A stretch of DNA of 64,000 nt. It comes from an uncultured Bacteroides sp. (GTDB lineage Bacteria > Bacteroidota > Bacteroidia > Bacteroidales > Bacteroidaceae). A model generated the notes under the pieces. It was not told the origin of the DNA. It did no database searches and saw only the letters and a list, made by a program, of their open reading frames with translations. The stretch spans positions 20,747 to 84,746 of the forward strand of contig NZ_CAJULN010000012.1 of assembly GCF_910586915.1 (NCBI RefSeq), in the 5' to 3' direction. Below, in pieces: positions 33,638-42,424 of this stretch. Position 1 is the stretch's first letter. Each line of letters starts with the position of its first letter. The position numbers were made by a program, and so were the translations under genes.

Positions 33638-33706
33638 AGTCGGTTCTCTTCCCCGTCATTTATATCAACAGTCGGTTTTATCCCCCGGTGGGCGGATAAG
33701 TCGGTT
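33638..33706 (+). promoter_or_regulatory. Three AGTCGGTT direct repeats upstream of nuoA
   Basis: AGTCGGTT occurs at 33638-33645, 33670-33677 and 33699-33706, with start-to-start distances of 32 and 29 bp, close to three helical turns each. The last copy is 41 nt before the nuoA ATG and next to TACGTTTT, a near -7 match. This may be a regulator binding array for the nuo operon. Confidence 0.4.
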
Positions 33707-33746
33707 GTACGTTTTTATACCATTCAATCCAAATAGTTATTGAATT

Positions 33747-34097
33747 ATGAATTTTACATTTTTAGTTGTTGTTTTACTGACAGCACTATCTTTCGTCGGT
33801 GTAGTGATTGCCCTTTCGCGTGCCATCTCTCCCCGTTCGTACAATGCGCAGAAGTTTGAAGCATACGAATGCGGTATCCCGACACGCGGCAAGTCATGGA
33901 TGCAGTTCCGTGTAGGTTACTACCTGTTTGCCATCCTGTTCCTGATGTTCGATGTTGAAACAGTCTTCCTGTTTCCGTGGGCGGTAGTCATGCGCGACAT
34001 GGGGCCGCAGGGACTCATCAGCATTCTCTTCTTCTTCATCATCTTGGTTCTGGGTCTTGCTTATGCCTGGAGGAAAGGAGCGTTGGAATGGAAATAA
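33747..34097 (+). CDS. nuoA: Complex I subunit NuoA
   Basis: A 116-residue membrane subunit with three hydrophobic helices. KFEAYECGIPTRGKSWMQFRVGYYLFAILFLMFDVE is the family hallmark: the loop Cys in YECGIP and the acidic FDVE in helix 2. It begins the ten-gene complex I operon; the nuoB start codon overlaps its end. Confidence 0.95.
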   Translation: MNFTFLVVVLLTALSFVGVVIALSRAISPRSYNAQKFEAYECGIPTRGKSWMQFRVGYYLFAILFLMFDVETVFLFPWAVVMRDMGPQGLISILFFFIILVLGLAYAWRKGALEWK

Positions 34098-34702
34098 TCA
34101 AAAAGCCGAAAATAAAATCAATTCCTTATGAGGAGTTTATCGACAATGAATCGTTGGAAAAGCTGGTCAAAGAGCTTAATGCCGGAGGAGCCAACGTGGC
34201 TCTCGGGGTTCTTGACGACTTCATCAACTGGGGACGCAGCAATTCATTGTGGCCGCTTACGTTTGCGACCAGTTGTTGCGGTATCGAATTTATGGCACTG
34301 GGTGCCGCGCGTTACGACATGGCACGTTTCGGGTTCGAAGTAGCCCGTGCCAGTCCGCGCCAGGCCGATATGATTATGGTATGCGGAACAATCACCCATA
34401 AGATGGCGCCCGTGCTGAAACGTCTGTACGATCAGATGCCCGACCCGAAGTATGTGGTTGCCGTAGGCGGATGCGCCGTCAGCGGCGGTCCTTTCAAGAA
34501 ATCCTACCATGTGGTGAACGGAGTGGACAAGATTCTTCCGGTAGATGTGTATATACCCGGCTGCCCGCCCCGTCCGGAGGCTTTCTACTACGGTATGATG
34601 CAGTTGCAGCGCAAGGTGAAAGTAGAGAAATTCTTTGGTGGAGTAAACAGAAAAGAGAAAAGACCGGAAACCGACGATGAACGGTCGGAGATGAACGATT
34701 AA
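34088..34702 (+). CDS. nuoB: Complex I subunit NuoB (N2 cluster)
   Basis: A 204-residue protein that holds the terminal 4Fe-4S cluster N2 at the quinone site. Ligands are visible in ATSCCGIEFMALG, VCGTITHKMAP and YIPGCPPRPEAF. I place the start at 34088, overlapping the last ten bases of nuoA, since an upstream in-frame extension runs through nuoA. The C-terminus has a charged tail (KEKRPETDDERSEMND) that is poorly conserved. Confidence 0.95.
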   Translation: MEIIKKPKIKSIPYEEFIDNESLEKLVKELNAGGANVALGVLDDFINWGRSNSLWPLTFATSCCGIEFMALGAARYDMARFGFEVARASPRQADMIMVCGTITHKMAPVLKRLYDQMPDPKYVVAVGGCAVSGGPFKKSYHVVNGVDKILPVDVYIPGCPPRPEAFYYGMMQLQRKVKVEKFFGGVNRKEKRPETDDERSEMND

Positions 34703-34715
34703 TGAGAAACCGATT

Positions 34716-36308
34716 ATGCAGGAAATACAATTTATAGCCCCCGCAGCACTGCACGAAGAGATGCTGCGCTTGCGAAATGAGAAGCAGATGGACTTTCTCG
34801 AAAGCCTCACCGGTATGGACTGGGGAGCGGCGGATGAGGAAGACGCTCCGGAGAAACTACGCGGATTGGGCGTGGTCTACCATCTGGAATCGACCGTCAC
34901 GGGCGAACGGGTGGTACTGAGCACAGCGACAACCGACCGCGAGCGGCCCGAAATACCGTCTGTCAGCAATATATGGAAGATAGCGGATTTCTATGAACGC
35001 GAAGTTTTTGACTTTTACGGTATCACCTTTGTAGGCCATCCCGATATGCGTCGGCTGTATCTGCGCAACGACTGGGTAGGACACCCCATGCGCAAGGACA
35101 ACGACCCGGAAAAGGAGAACCCGCTCCGTATGACGAACGAAGAGACGTTAGACACGACTCAGGAGATAGAGCTGAATCCGGACGGAACCGTCAAGAACAG
35201 AGAAACGAGACTCTTCGGAGAAGAGGAGTACGTAGTCAACATCGGGCCGCAACACCCTGCGACTCACGGTGTGATGCGCTTCCGGGTCTCGCTCGAAGGA
35301 GAAATCATTCGTAAGATTGATGCTAACTGCGGATACATACACCGGGGCATCGAAAAGATGAACGAGAGCCTCACCTACCCACAGACGTTGGCACTGACAG
35401 ACCGGCTCGACTATTTGGGCGCCCACCAGAACCGTCATGCGCTGTGTATGTGTATCGAACAGGCAATGGGTATCGAGGTGAGCGAACGTGTGCAGTACAT
35501 CCGTACGATTATGGACGAGTTGCAGCGCATCGACTCGCACCTGCTGTATTACTCTTGCCTTGCTATGGATTTGGGAGCACTGACAGCTTTCTTCTACGGC
35601 TTCCGCGACCGTGAAAAGATTCTCGACATCTTTGAAGAGACTTGCGGCGGACGGCTGATTATGAACTACAATACCATCGGCGGCGTGCAGGCGGATATTC
35701 ATCCGAACTTTGTGAAACGGGTGAAAGCGTTCATTCCCTACCTGAGAGGAATCATCCACGAATACCACGACATATTCACAGGCAACATCATCGCGCAAAA
35801 CCGCCTGAAAGGCGTAGGCGTGCTGAGCCGCGAAGATGCGATTTCCTTCGGCTGTACCGGCGGAACGGGGCGTGCTTCGGGCTGGGCTTGCGACGTACGC
35901 AAGCGGAGACCCTACGGTGTGTACAACAAAGTGGACTTCAAGGAAATCGTCTACAGCGAAGGCGACAGCTTTGCCCGCTATTTAGTGCGTATGGACGAAA
36001 TCATGGAGAGCCTAAGCATCATCGAGCAGTTGATAGACAACATACCCGAAGGAGCCTACCAAGAGAAGATGAAACCGATTATCCGCGTTCCCGAAGGCAG
36101 CTACTATGCCGCCGTGGAAGGAAGCCGTGGCGAATTCGGCGTATTCCTCGAAAGCCAGGGCGACAAAGTGCCTTACCGCCTGCACTACCGCTCCACCGGT
36201 CTGCCGCTCGTTGCCGCCATCGACACCATTTGCCGGGGAGCCAAGATAGCCGACCTCATTGCCATCGGCGGAACGATAGACTATGTAGTCCCCGACGTAG
36301 ACAGATAG
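34716..36308 (+). CDS. nuoCD: Complex I fused subunit NuoCD
   Basis: A 530-residue fusion of NuoC (about residues 1-150, with EREVFDFYGITFVGHPDMRRL) and NuoD (about 170-530). NuoD, the 49-kDa subunit, shows NIGPQHPATHGVMRF, NCGYIHRGIEKM and GCTGGTGRASGWACDVR, as well as the C-terminal DYVVPDVDR. It lines the quinone cavity with NuoB. The fusion exists in several phyla. nuoH follows directly: nuoE, nuoF and nuoG, which would sit here in an E. coli-like operon, are absent. Confidence 0.95.
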   Translation: MQEIQFIAPAALHEEMLRLRNEKQMDFLESLTGMDWGAADEEDAPEKLRGLGVVYHLESTVTGERVVLSTATTDRERPEIPSVSNIWKIADFYEREVFDFYGITFVGHPDMRRLYLRNDWVGHPMRKDNDPEKENPLRMTNEETLDTTQEIELNPDGTVKNRETRLFGEEEYVVNIGPQHPATHGVMRFRVSLEGEIIRKIDANCGYIHRGIEKMNESLTYPQTLALTDRLDYLGAHQNRHALCMCIEQAMGIEVSERVQYIRTIMDELQRIDSHLLYYSCLAMDLGALTAFFYGFRDREKILDIFEETCGGRLIMNYNTIGGVQADIHPNFVKRVKAFIPYLRGIIHEYHDIFTGNIIAQNRLKGVGVLSREDAISFGCTGGTGRASGWACDVRKRRPYGVYNKVDFKEIVYSEGDSFARYLVRMDEIMESLSIIEQLIDNIPEGAYQEKMKPIIRVPEGSYYAAVEGSRGEFGVFLESQGDKVPYRLHYRSTGLPLVAAIDTICRGAKIADLIAIGGTIDYVVPDVDR

Positions 36309-36352
36309 GGGCGAGACGGTGTTTATAACTAATTACACTTTATAACTTTTTT

Positions 36353-37429
36353 ATGTTCGACTTTAGTATAGTAACAAACTGGATACATGAGCTGCTCCTC
36401 TCCGTGATGCCTGAGGGAGCGGCAGTCTTTATAGAATGCGTGGCGGTGGGCGTGTGCCTGGTGGCACTGTATGCCATTCTTGCCATCGTTCTTATTTATA
36501 TGGAACGTAAGGTTTGCGGTTTCTTCCAGTGCCGCCTCGGTCCCAACCGTGTCGGCAAATGGGGTTCTATCCAAGTGGTGTGCGACGTGCTTAAGATGCT
36601 GACCAAAGAAATCTTCATGCCCAAAGGCGCCGACCGCTTCCTTTACCACCTTGCTCCGTTTATGGTCATCATTGCCTCGTTCTTCACCTTTGCCTGCATC
36701 CCTTTCAACAAAGGGGCGGAGATACTGAACTTCAACGTGGGCGTGTTCTTCCTGCTGGCAGCTTCCAGCATCGGCGTGGTGGGTATCCTGCTTGCCGGCT
36801 GGGGAAGCAACAACAAGTTCTCGCTGATTGGCGCCATGCGCAGTGGCGCGCAGATTATCAGCTACGAGCTTTCGGTAGGTATGAGCATCATGACGATGGT
36901 GGTACTGATGGGCACTATGCAGTTGTCCGAAATCGTAGAGAGCCAGGCCGACGGATGGTTTATCTTCAAGGGACACATCCCGGCGGTGATTGCTTTCGTC
37001 GTCTACCTGATAGCTGGCAATGCGGAGTGTAACCGTGGCCCGTTCGACCTTCCCGAAGCGGAAAGCGAGCTGACTGCCGGATACCACACCGAATATTCCG
37101 GAATGGGCTTCGGATTCTTCTACCTTGCCGAATACCTGAACCTGTTTATCGTGGCAAGTGTTGCCGCCACCATCTTTTTGGGAGGATGGATGCCGTTGCA
37201 CATCGCCGGACTGGAGGGGTTCAACGCCGTGATGGATTACATTCCCGGCTTCGTGTGGTTCTTCGGCAAGGCGTTCTTCGTGGTATTCCTGCTGATGTGG
37301 GGCAAATGGACGTTCCCTCGCCTGCGCATCGACCAAATACTGAACTTAGAATGGAAATACTTAGTGCCCATCTCTATGGTGAATTTATTAATCATGGCTT
37401 GTTGCGTAGCCTTCGGCTTCCACTTCTGA
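36353..37429 (+). CDS. nuoH: Complex I subunit NuoH
   Basis: A 358-residue membrane subunit forming part of the quinone cavity. Signatures: MERKVCGFFQCRLGPNRVGKWG and AGNAECNRGPFDLPEAESELTAGYHTEYSGM (loop with the conserved E-x-x-R-x-P-F-D-L-x-E). Eight hydrophobic segments. Long reading frames on the opposite strand here are shadows. Confidence 0.95.
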   Translation: MFDFSIVTNWIHELLLSVMPEGAAVFIECVAVGVCLVALYAILAIVLIYMERKVCGFFQCRLGPNRVGKWGSIQVVCDVLKMLTKEIFMPKGADRFLYHLAPFMVIIASFFTFACIPFNKGAEILNFNVGVFFLLAASSIGVVGILLAGWGSNNKFSLIGAMRSGAQIISYELSVGMSIMTMVVLMGTMQLSEIVESQADGWFIFKGHIPAVIAFVVYLIAGNAECNRGPFDLPEAESELTAGYHTEYSGMGFGFFYLAEYLNLFIVASVAATIFLGGWMPLHIAGLEGFNAVMDYIPGFVWFFGKAFFVVFLLMWGKWTFPRLRIDQILNLEWKYLVPISMVNLLIMACCVAFGFHF

Positions 37430-37441
37430 TAACTGAGCATT

Positions 37442-37930
37442 ATGGAATATAAAGAGAAAAAATACACCTATTTAAGTGGGCTGATACATGGTATCGGCAC
37501 ACTGACTACGGGGCTTAAAACCAGCATCAAGGTCTACTTCCGCAAGAAAGTGACCGAACAATATCCGGAGAACCGGAAGGAACTGAAGATGTTCGACCGG
37601 TTTCGCGGAACGCTGTCCATGCCCCACAATGAGAACAACGAACATCGCTGCATCGCCTGCGGACTGTGCCAGGCCGCCTGCCCGAACGGAACCATCAGCG
37701 TGACCGCCCAAACCGTGGAAACGGAAGAGGGAAAGAAAAAGAAAGTGCTGTCGGCCTACGAATACGACTTGGGCTCCTGCATCTTCTGCCAACTCTGCGT
37801 GAATGCCTGTCCGCACCACGCCATCACGTTCGACCAGAACTTCGAGCACGCCGTGTTCGACCGCTCCAAGCTCGTCCTGAGACTGAACCGCGAGGGTAGT
37901 AAAGTAATCGAAAAGAAAAAAGAAGCATAG
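37442..37930 (+). CDS. nuoI: Complex I subunit NuoI (two 4Fe-4S)
   Basis: A 162-residue ferredoxin-like subunit with two complete cluster motifs: CIACGLCQAACP (about residues 64-75) and CIFCQLCVNACP (about 112-123), carrying clusters N6a and N6b. In an enzyme without NuoEFG it is the likely entry for electrons from ferredoxin or another donor (inference). Confidence 0.95.
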   Translation: MEYKEKKYTYLSGLIHGIGTLTTGLKTSIKVYFRKKVTEQYPENRKELKMFDRFRGTLSMPHNENNEHRCIACGLCQAACPNGTISVTAQTVETEEGKKKKVLSAYEYDLGSCIFCQLCVNACPHHAITFDQNFEHAVFDRSKLVLRLNREGSKVIEKKKEA

Positions 37931-37932
37931 AT

Positions 37933-38445
37933 ATGGGATCAACACTTGAAACAGTAGTATTCTACTTTTTGGCAGCATTCATTATTGCCATGTCCGTCAT
38001 GACGGTGACCACCCAGCGCATTGTACGCTCCGCCACCTACCTGCTCTTCGTGCTTTTCGGCACGGCGGGTATCTACTTCCTGTTAGGCTACACGTTTTTG
38101 GGCTCCGTCCAGATTATGGTTTACGCCGGCGGTATCGTCGTCCTTTACGTATTCTCCATCTTGCTGACCAGTGGCGAGGGCGACCGCGCCGAGAAGCTGA
38201 AACGAAGCAGATTCTTAGCGGGACTCTTCACGATGGTTGCCGGACTGGCTGTTATCTTGTTTATCACGCTGAAACATAAATTCATGCAGACGGCCAACCT
38301 TGCCCCGCAGGAGATAAACATCCATGCCATCGGACGCGCCTTGCTGAGCAGCGACAAATACGGATATGTACTGCCTTTCGAGGCTGTGAGCATACTGTTG
38401 CTTGCCTGCATCATAGGCGGTATCATGATTGCCCGCAAGAGATAG
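37933..38445 (+). CDS. nuoJ: Complex I subunit NuoJ
   Basis: A 170-residue membrane subunit with five hydrophobic helices; the third helix VQIMVYAGGIVVLYVFSILL is the conserved pi-bulge helix. It starts two bases after nuoI ends. Confidence 0.93.
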   Translation: MGSTLETVVFYFLAAFIIAMSVMTVTTQRIVRSATYLLFVLFGTAGIYFLLGYTFLGSVQIMVYAGGIVVLYVFSILLTSGEGDRAEKLKRSRFLAGLFTMVAGLAVILFITLKHKFMQTANLAPQEINIHAIGRALLSSDKYGYVLPFEAVSILLLACIIGGIMIARKR

Positions 38446-38469
38446 GCCCCGGAGTATGAACAATCAAAC

Positions 38470-38790
38470 ATGGAACTGAATATGATACACATGGAATATT
38501 ACCTGGTGGTCTCCACCATCATGATGTTTGCGGGAATCTACGGGTTCTTTACCCGCCGCAACACGTTGGCCATCCTGATTTCGGTAGAGTTAATGCTGAA
38601 CGCCACGGACATCAACTTCGCCGTGTTCAACCGTTTTCTCTTTCCCGAAGGGATGGAAGGCTATTTCTTCGCCTTGTTCTCCATCGCCATCTCGGCTGCG
38701 GAGACGGCAATCGCCATTGCCATCATGATTAACATCTACCGCAACCTGCGCAGCATCCAAGTGCGCAACCTGGACGAAATGAAGTGGTGA
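38470..38790 (+). CDS. nuoK: Complex I subunit NuoK
   Basis: A 106-residue subunit with three hydrophobic helices and two conserved membrane Glu (ILISVELMLNATDINF and AISAAETAIAIAI) for proton transfer. A 182-bp gap with a 22-bp repeat array separates it from nuoL. The Met at residue 5 is an alternative start. Confidence 0.93.
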   Translation: MELNMIHMEYYLVVSTIMMFAGIYGFFTRRNTLAILISVELMLNATDINFAVFNRFLFPEGMEGYFFALFSIAISAAETAIAIAIMINIYRNLRSIQVRNLDEMKW

Positions 38791-38910
38791 GTCGTTTCCT
38801 GCAATGGAAACGGTAGTTTCTTACTATGGAAACGACCGTTTCTTGCATTGGGAACGAGCGTTTCCTATAGTGGAAACGGCCGTTTCCTCTGAAGAAAAAA
38901 ACAGGAAACG
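38791..38910. repeat. 22-bp tandem palindromic array between nuoK and nuoL
   Basis: Begins one base after the nuoK stop. Four 22-bp units (38791-38812, 38813-38834, 38835-38856, 38857-38878) follow the pattern NNNGTTTCYT-NNNN-TGGAAACG, with a fifth imperfect and longer unit to 38910. Each unit is self-complementary (GTTTC...GAAAC). Same period as the scattered 5 x 22-bp elements but unrelated sequence. It could fold into a row of hairpins in the nuo mRNA. Confidence 0.8.
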
Positions 38911-38972
38911 GGGTTGAAACAATCATAACCTATAGTAATAACAAACAAATCAAGTAATTAAACACATACTGT

Positions 38973-40862
38973 ATGGAACTAACAATTCTGATACTTCTTC
39001 TTCCTTTCTTCTCCTTCCTCGTATTGGGGCTCGGAGGGAAACGGATGTCGCACCGGACAGCCGGACTCGTCGGCACCCTCGTATTGGGAGCAGTGACGGC
39101 ACTCTCCTATGTCACCGCCTTCCGGTACTTCTCTGCGCCGCGACTCGAAGACGGAACGTTTGCCACGCTTATACCATATAATTTCACGTGGCTGCCTTTC
39201 AACGAGACACTGCATTTCGACTTGGGTATTCTGCTCGACCCGATATCGGTGATGATGCTCATTGTCATCTCCACCGTGTCGCTGATGGTGCATCTCTACT
39301 CCTTCGGCTACATGAAAGGCGAGGTGGGTTTCCAGCGTTACTACGCGTTCCTCTCGCTGTTCACCATGTCGATGTTAGGGTTGGTGGTGGCTACGAACAT
39401 CTTCCAGATGTATCTCTTCTGGGAATTGGTAGGCGTAAGCTCTTACCTGCTCATCGGGTTCTACTATACGAAGCCTGCCGCTATTGCCGCATCGAAGAAA
39501 GCCTTCATCGTCACCCGCTTTGCCGACCTCGGTTTCCTCATCGGTATCCTGATATACGGATATTATGGCGGTACGTTCGGCTTCACTCCGGACACCGTGG
39601 CGCTGCTCGGCGGTGGTGCTGCCATGCTGCCGTTGGCTCTCGGGCTGATGTTCGTGGGCGGTGCGGGCAAGAGTGCGATGTTTCCGTTGCACATCTGGCT
39701 GCCCGACGCAATGGAAGGGCCTACGCCGGTGAGTGCCTTGATTCACGCCGCTACGATGGTGGTGGCCGGAGTCTATCTTGTGGCACGTATGTTCCCGCTT
39801 TTCATCGCTTATGCGCCGGAGACGCTACACATGGTGGCGTGGGTGGGCGCATTCACGGCTTTCTATGCCGCAAGCGTGGCTTGTGTGCAATCGGACATCA
39901 AGCGCGTACTCGCTTTCTCTACCATCTCGCAGATTGGTTTCATGATGGTTGCCTTAGGCGTGTGCACTTCCATGCATCCGCACGAAGGCGGGTTGGGGTA
40001 TATGGCTTCGATGTTCCACCTCTTCACACACGCCATGTTCAAGGCGCTGCTCTTCCTCGGCGCGGGAAGCATCATTCATGCGGTGCACTCCAATGAGATG
40101 TCGGCAATGGGAGGATTGCGCAGATATATGCCCGTCACCCACTGGACATTCCTGATTGCCTGCCTTGCCATTGCCGGTATTCCCCCGTTCTCGGGTTTCT
40201 TCTCGAAAGACGAGATACTGGCTGCCTGCTTCCAATACAGTGCCGCGATGGGTTGGGTGATGACTGTGATTGCCGCCATGACGGCTTTCTATATGTTCCG
40301 CCTTTACTACGGTATCTTCTGGGGAAAGGAGAACAAGGAACTTCATGCCTGCCACACGCCGCACGAAAGTCCGTTGGCGATGACTTTCCCGCTGATGTTC
40401 TTGGCAGCCGTCACCTGCGGAGCCGGGTTCATTCCTTTCGGACATTTCATCAGTTCGAACGGTGAGTCTTACTCCATCCACCTCGACCCGTCGGTAGCCG
40501 TCACAAGCGTGCTCATAGCCGCAACGTCCATCGCCGTCGCCACGTGGATGTACAAAGGCGAAAGACAGCCCGTTGCCAATGCATTGGCGAAATGTTTCAA
40601 AGGGTTGCACAAGGCTGCTTACCGCCGCTTCTATATGGACGAGGTGTATCAGTTTGTCACGCACAGGATTATCTTCCGTTGCATCTCTACGCCGCTCGCC
40701 TGGTGGGACCGTCATGTGGTGGACGGGTTCTTCGACTTCCTTGCGTGGGCTACACATACCACCAGCGACGAAATACGCAGCCTTCAGAGCGGACAGGTAC
40801 AACAATATGCTTATGTCTTTTTCTGCGGCGCACTGGTGCTTATCTTGCTGCTGATTCTTTAA
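38973..40862 (+). CDS. nuoL: Complex I subunit NuoL
   Basis: A 629-residue antiporter-like subunit with about 15-16 helices. Signatures: YMKGEVGFQRYYAFLSLFTMSMLGLVVATN, FWELVGVSSYLLIGF (conserved Glu), GGAGKSAMFPLHIWLPDAMEGPTPVSALIHAATMV (conserved Lys) and QSDIKRVLAFSTISQIGFMM. The C-terminal lateral helix is present. It starts after the 22-bp array. Confidence 0.95.
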   Translation: MELTILILLLPFFSFLVLGLGGKRMSHRTAGLVGTLVLGAVTALSYVTAFRYFSAPRLEDGTFATLIPYNFTWLPFNETLHFDLGILLDPISVMMLIVISTVSLMVHLYSFGYMKGEVGFQRYYAFLSLFTMSMLGLVVATNIFQMYLFWELVGVSSYLLIGFYYTKPAAIAASKKAFIVTRFADLGFLIGILIYGYYGGTFGFTPDTVALLGGGAAMLPLALGLMFVGGAGKSAMFPLHIWLPDAMEGPTPVSALIHAATMVVAGVYLVARMFPLFIAYAPETLHMVAWVGAFTAFYAASVACVQSDIKRVLAFSTISQIGFMMVALGVCTSMHPHEGGLGYMASMFHLFTHAMFKALLFLGAGSIIHAVHSNEMSAMGGLRRYMPVTHWTFLIACLAIAGIPPFSGFFSKDEILAACFQYSAAMGWVMTVIAAMTAFYMFRLYYGIFWGKENKELHACHTPHESPLAMTFPLMFLAAVTCGAGFIPFGHFISSNGESYSIHLDPSVAVTSVLIAATSIAVATWMYKGERQPVANALAKCFKGLHKAAYRRFYMDEVYQFVTHRIIFRCISTPLAWWDRHVVDGFFDFLAWATHTTSDEIRSLQSGQVQQYAYVFFCGALVLILLLIL

Positions 40863-40901
40863 ACCATAAACTGTAAATCGTTAAAACGTATCATTATAAA
40901 G

Positions 40902-42386
40902 ATGAATTTCTTATCCGTATTCGTACTTATCCCCCTGCTGATGCTTGCCGGACTTTGGGCGGCACGAGGAATAAAAGCCATCCGGGGGGTGATGCTGACC
41001 GGCGCATCGGCGCTTCTGATTGCTTCGGTCGTGCTCACGTTCATGTATCTCGGAGAGCGTAGTGCCGGCAACACGGCGGAAATGCTCTTCCGCGTTGATA
41101 CTCTGTGGTATACACCGCTACATATCTCCTACTCGGTGGGGGTCGACGGTATTTCGGTGGCAATGCTGCTGCTGTCTGCCATCATCGTATTCACCGGAAC
41201 GTTCGCTTCGTGGCGCCTGCAACCGCTTACCAAAGAGTATTTCCTTTGGTTTACTCTCTTGTCGATGGGGGTGTTCGGGTTCTTCATCTCTGTCGACCTG
41301 TTTACCATGTTCATGTTCTACGAAATAGCCTTGATACCGATGTATCTGCTGATTGGCGTATGGGGGTCGGGACGTAAGGAGTACGCTGCCATGAAGCTGA
41401 CGCTGATGCTGATGGGCGGTTCTGCCTTTCTGCTGATAGGTATCCTCGGTATCTACTTCGGTGCGGGGGCTTCTACCATGAACATCCTCGAAATCGCCCG
41501 GCTGCACAACATCCCCGTCGAGCAGCAATGCATCTGGTTTCCGCTTACCTTCCTCGGTTTCGGTGTATTGGGTGCGCTCTTCCCGTTCCATACGTGGAGC
41601 CCCGACGGTCATGCGTCTGCTCCGACGGCTGTATCGATGCTTCATGCCGGGGTGCTGATGAAATTGGGTGGCTACGGATGTTTCCGCATCGCCATCTATC
41701 TGATGCCGGAAGCTGCCAGCGAGTTGTCCTGGATATTCCTTCTGCTGACGGGTATCTCTGTTGTCTACGGCGCTTTCTCCGCCTGTGTGCAGACGGACTT
41801 GAAATACATCAACGCCTACTCTTCGGTCTCCCACTGCGGACTGGTGCTCTTTGCCATCCTCATGCTGAACCGGACGGCAGCGACGGGCGCCATTCTCCAG
41901 ATGCTTTCGCACGGATTGATGACCGCGCTCTTCTTCGCCCTTATCGGTATGATTTACGGACGTACGCACACACGTGATGTCCGCGAGCTGTCGGGGCTGA
42001 TGAAGATTATGCCTTTCCTCAGCGTATGCTACGTCATTGCGGGCCTTGCCAACCTCGGCTTGCCGGGACTGAGCGGCTTTGTGGCCGAAATGACTATCTT
42101 CGTCGGCTCGTTCGAGAACAACGACCTCTTCCACCGCACGCTCACCATCATTGCCTGCTCTTCCATCGTGATTACGGCAGTCTACATCTTGCGCCTGATA
42201 GGTAAGATTCTGTACGGAACGTGTACCAACCGACACCACCTCACGCTGACCGATGCTACTTGGGACGAACGCGTAGCCGTCATCTGCCTCATCGCCTGCG
42301 TAGCCGGGCTGGGTATGGCTCCTTTCTGGGTGAGCCATATGATTGGCGAAAGTGTATTGCCGATTGTCTCGCAACTGATACCCTGA
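40902..42386 (+). CDS. nuoM: Complex I subunit NuoM
   Basis: A 494-residue antiporter-like proton-pumping subunit. Motifs: FYEIALIPMYLLIGVWG (conserved Glu), GVLGALFPFHTWSPDGHASAPTAVSMLHAGVLMKLGGYG and QTDLKYINAYSSVSHCGLVLFA. About 14 hydrophobic segments, typical length. The nuoL/nuoM gap contains an ACTGTAAATCGTTAA-like stretch repeated in the nuoM/nuoN gap. Confidence 0.95.
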   Translation: MNFLSVFVLIPLLMLAGLWAARGIKAIRGVMLTGASALLIASVVLTFMYLGERSAGNTAEMLFRVDTLWYTPLHISYSVGVDGISVAMLLLSAIIVFTGTFASWRLQPLTKEYFLWFTLLSMGVFGFFISVDLFTMFMFYEIALIPMYLLIGVWGSGRKEYAAMKLTLMLMGGSAFLLIGILGIYFGAGASTMNILEIARLHNIPVEQQCIWFPLTFLGFGVLGALFPFHTWSPDGHASAPTAVSMLHAGVLMKLGGYGCFRIAIYLMPEAASELSWIFLLLTGISVVYGAFSACVQTDLKYINAYSSVSHCGLVLFAILMLNRTAATGAILQMLSHGLMTALFFALIGMIYGRTHTRDVRELSGLMKIMPFLSVCYVIAGLANLGLPGLSGFVAEMTIFVGSFENNDLFHRTLTIIACSSIVITAVYILRLIGKILYGTCTNRHHLTLTDATWDERVAVICLIACVAGLGMAPFWVSHMIGESVLPIVSQLIP

Positions 42387-42424
42387 ACTGTAAACCGTTA
42401 ATCGTAAAATAGTAAATCAACCTC

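Noticed and set aside
33977..34087. Extended nuoB start
   Set aside because: The extension is the out-of-frame reading of nuoA; the normal NuoB N-terminus begins at 34088.
36329..37336. 335-codon minus frame across nuoH
   Set aside because: Shadow of nuoH; no domain and no start signal.
38791..38910. GTTTC...GAAAC repeats as CRISPR-like
   Set aside because: Palindromic units abut with only a few variable bases; no spacer-length unique sequence.
41118..42374. 418-codon open frame on the minus strand across nuoM
   Set aside because: Composition (His, Arg, Gln, Asp rich) is typical of an antisense shadow of a GC-rich membrane gene; nuoM itself is unmistakable.
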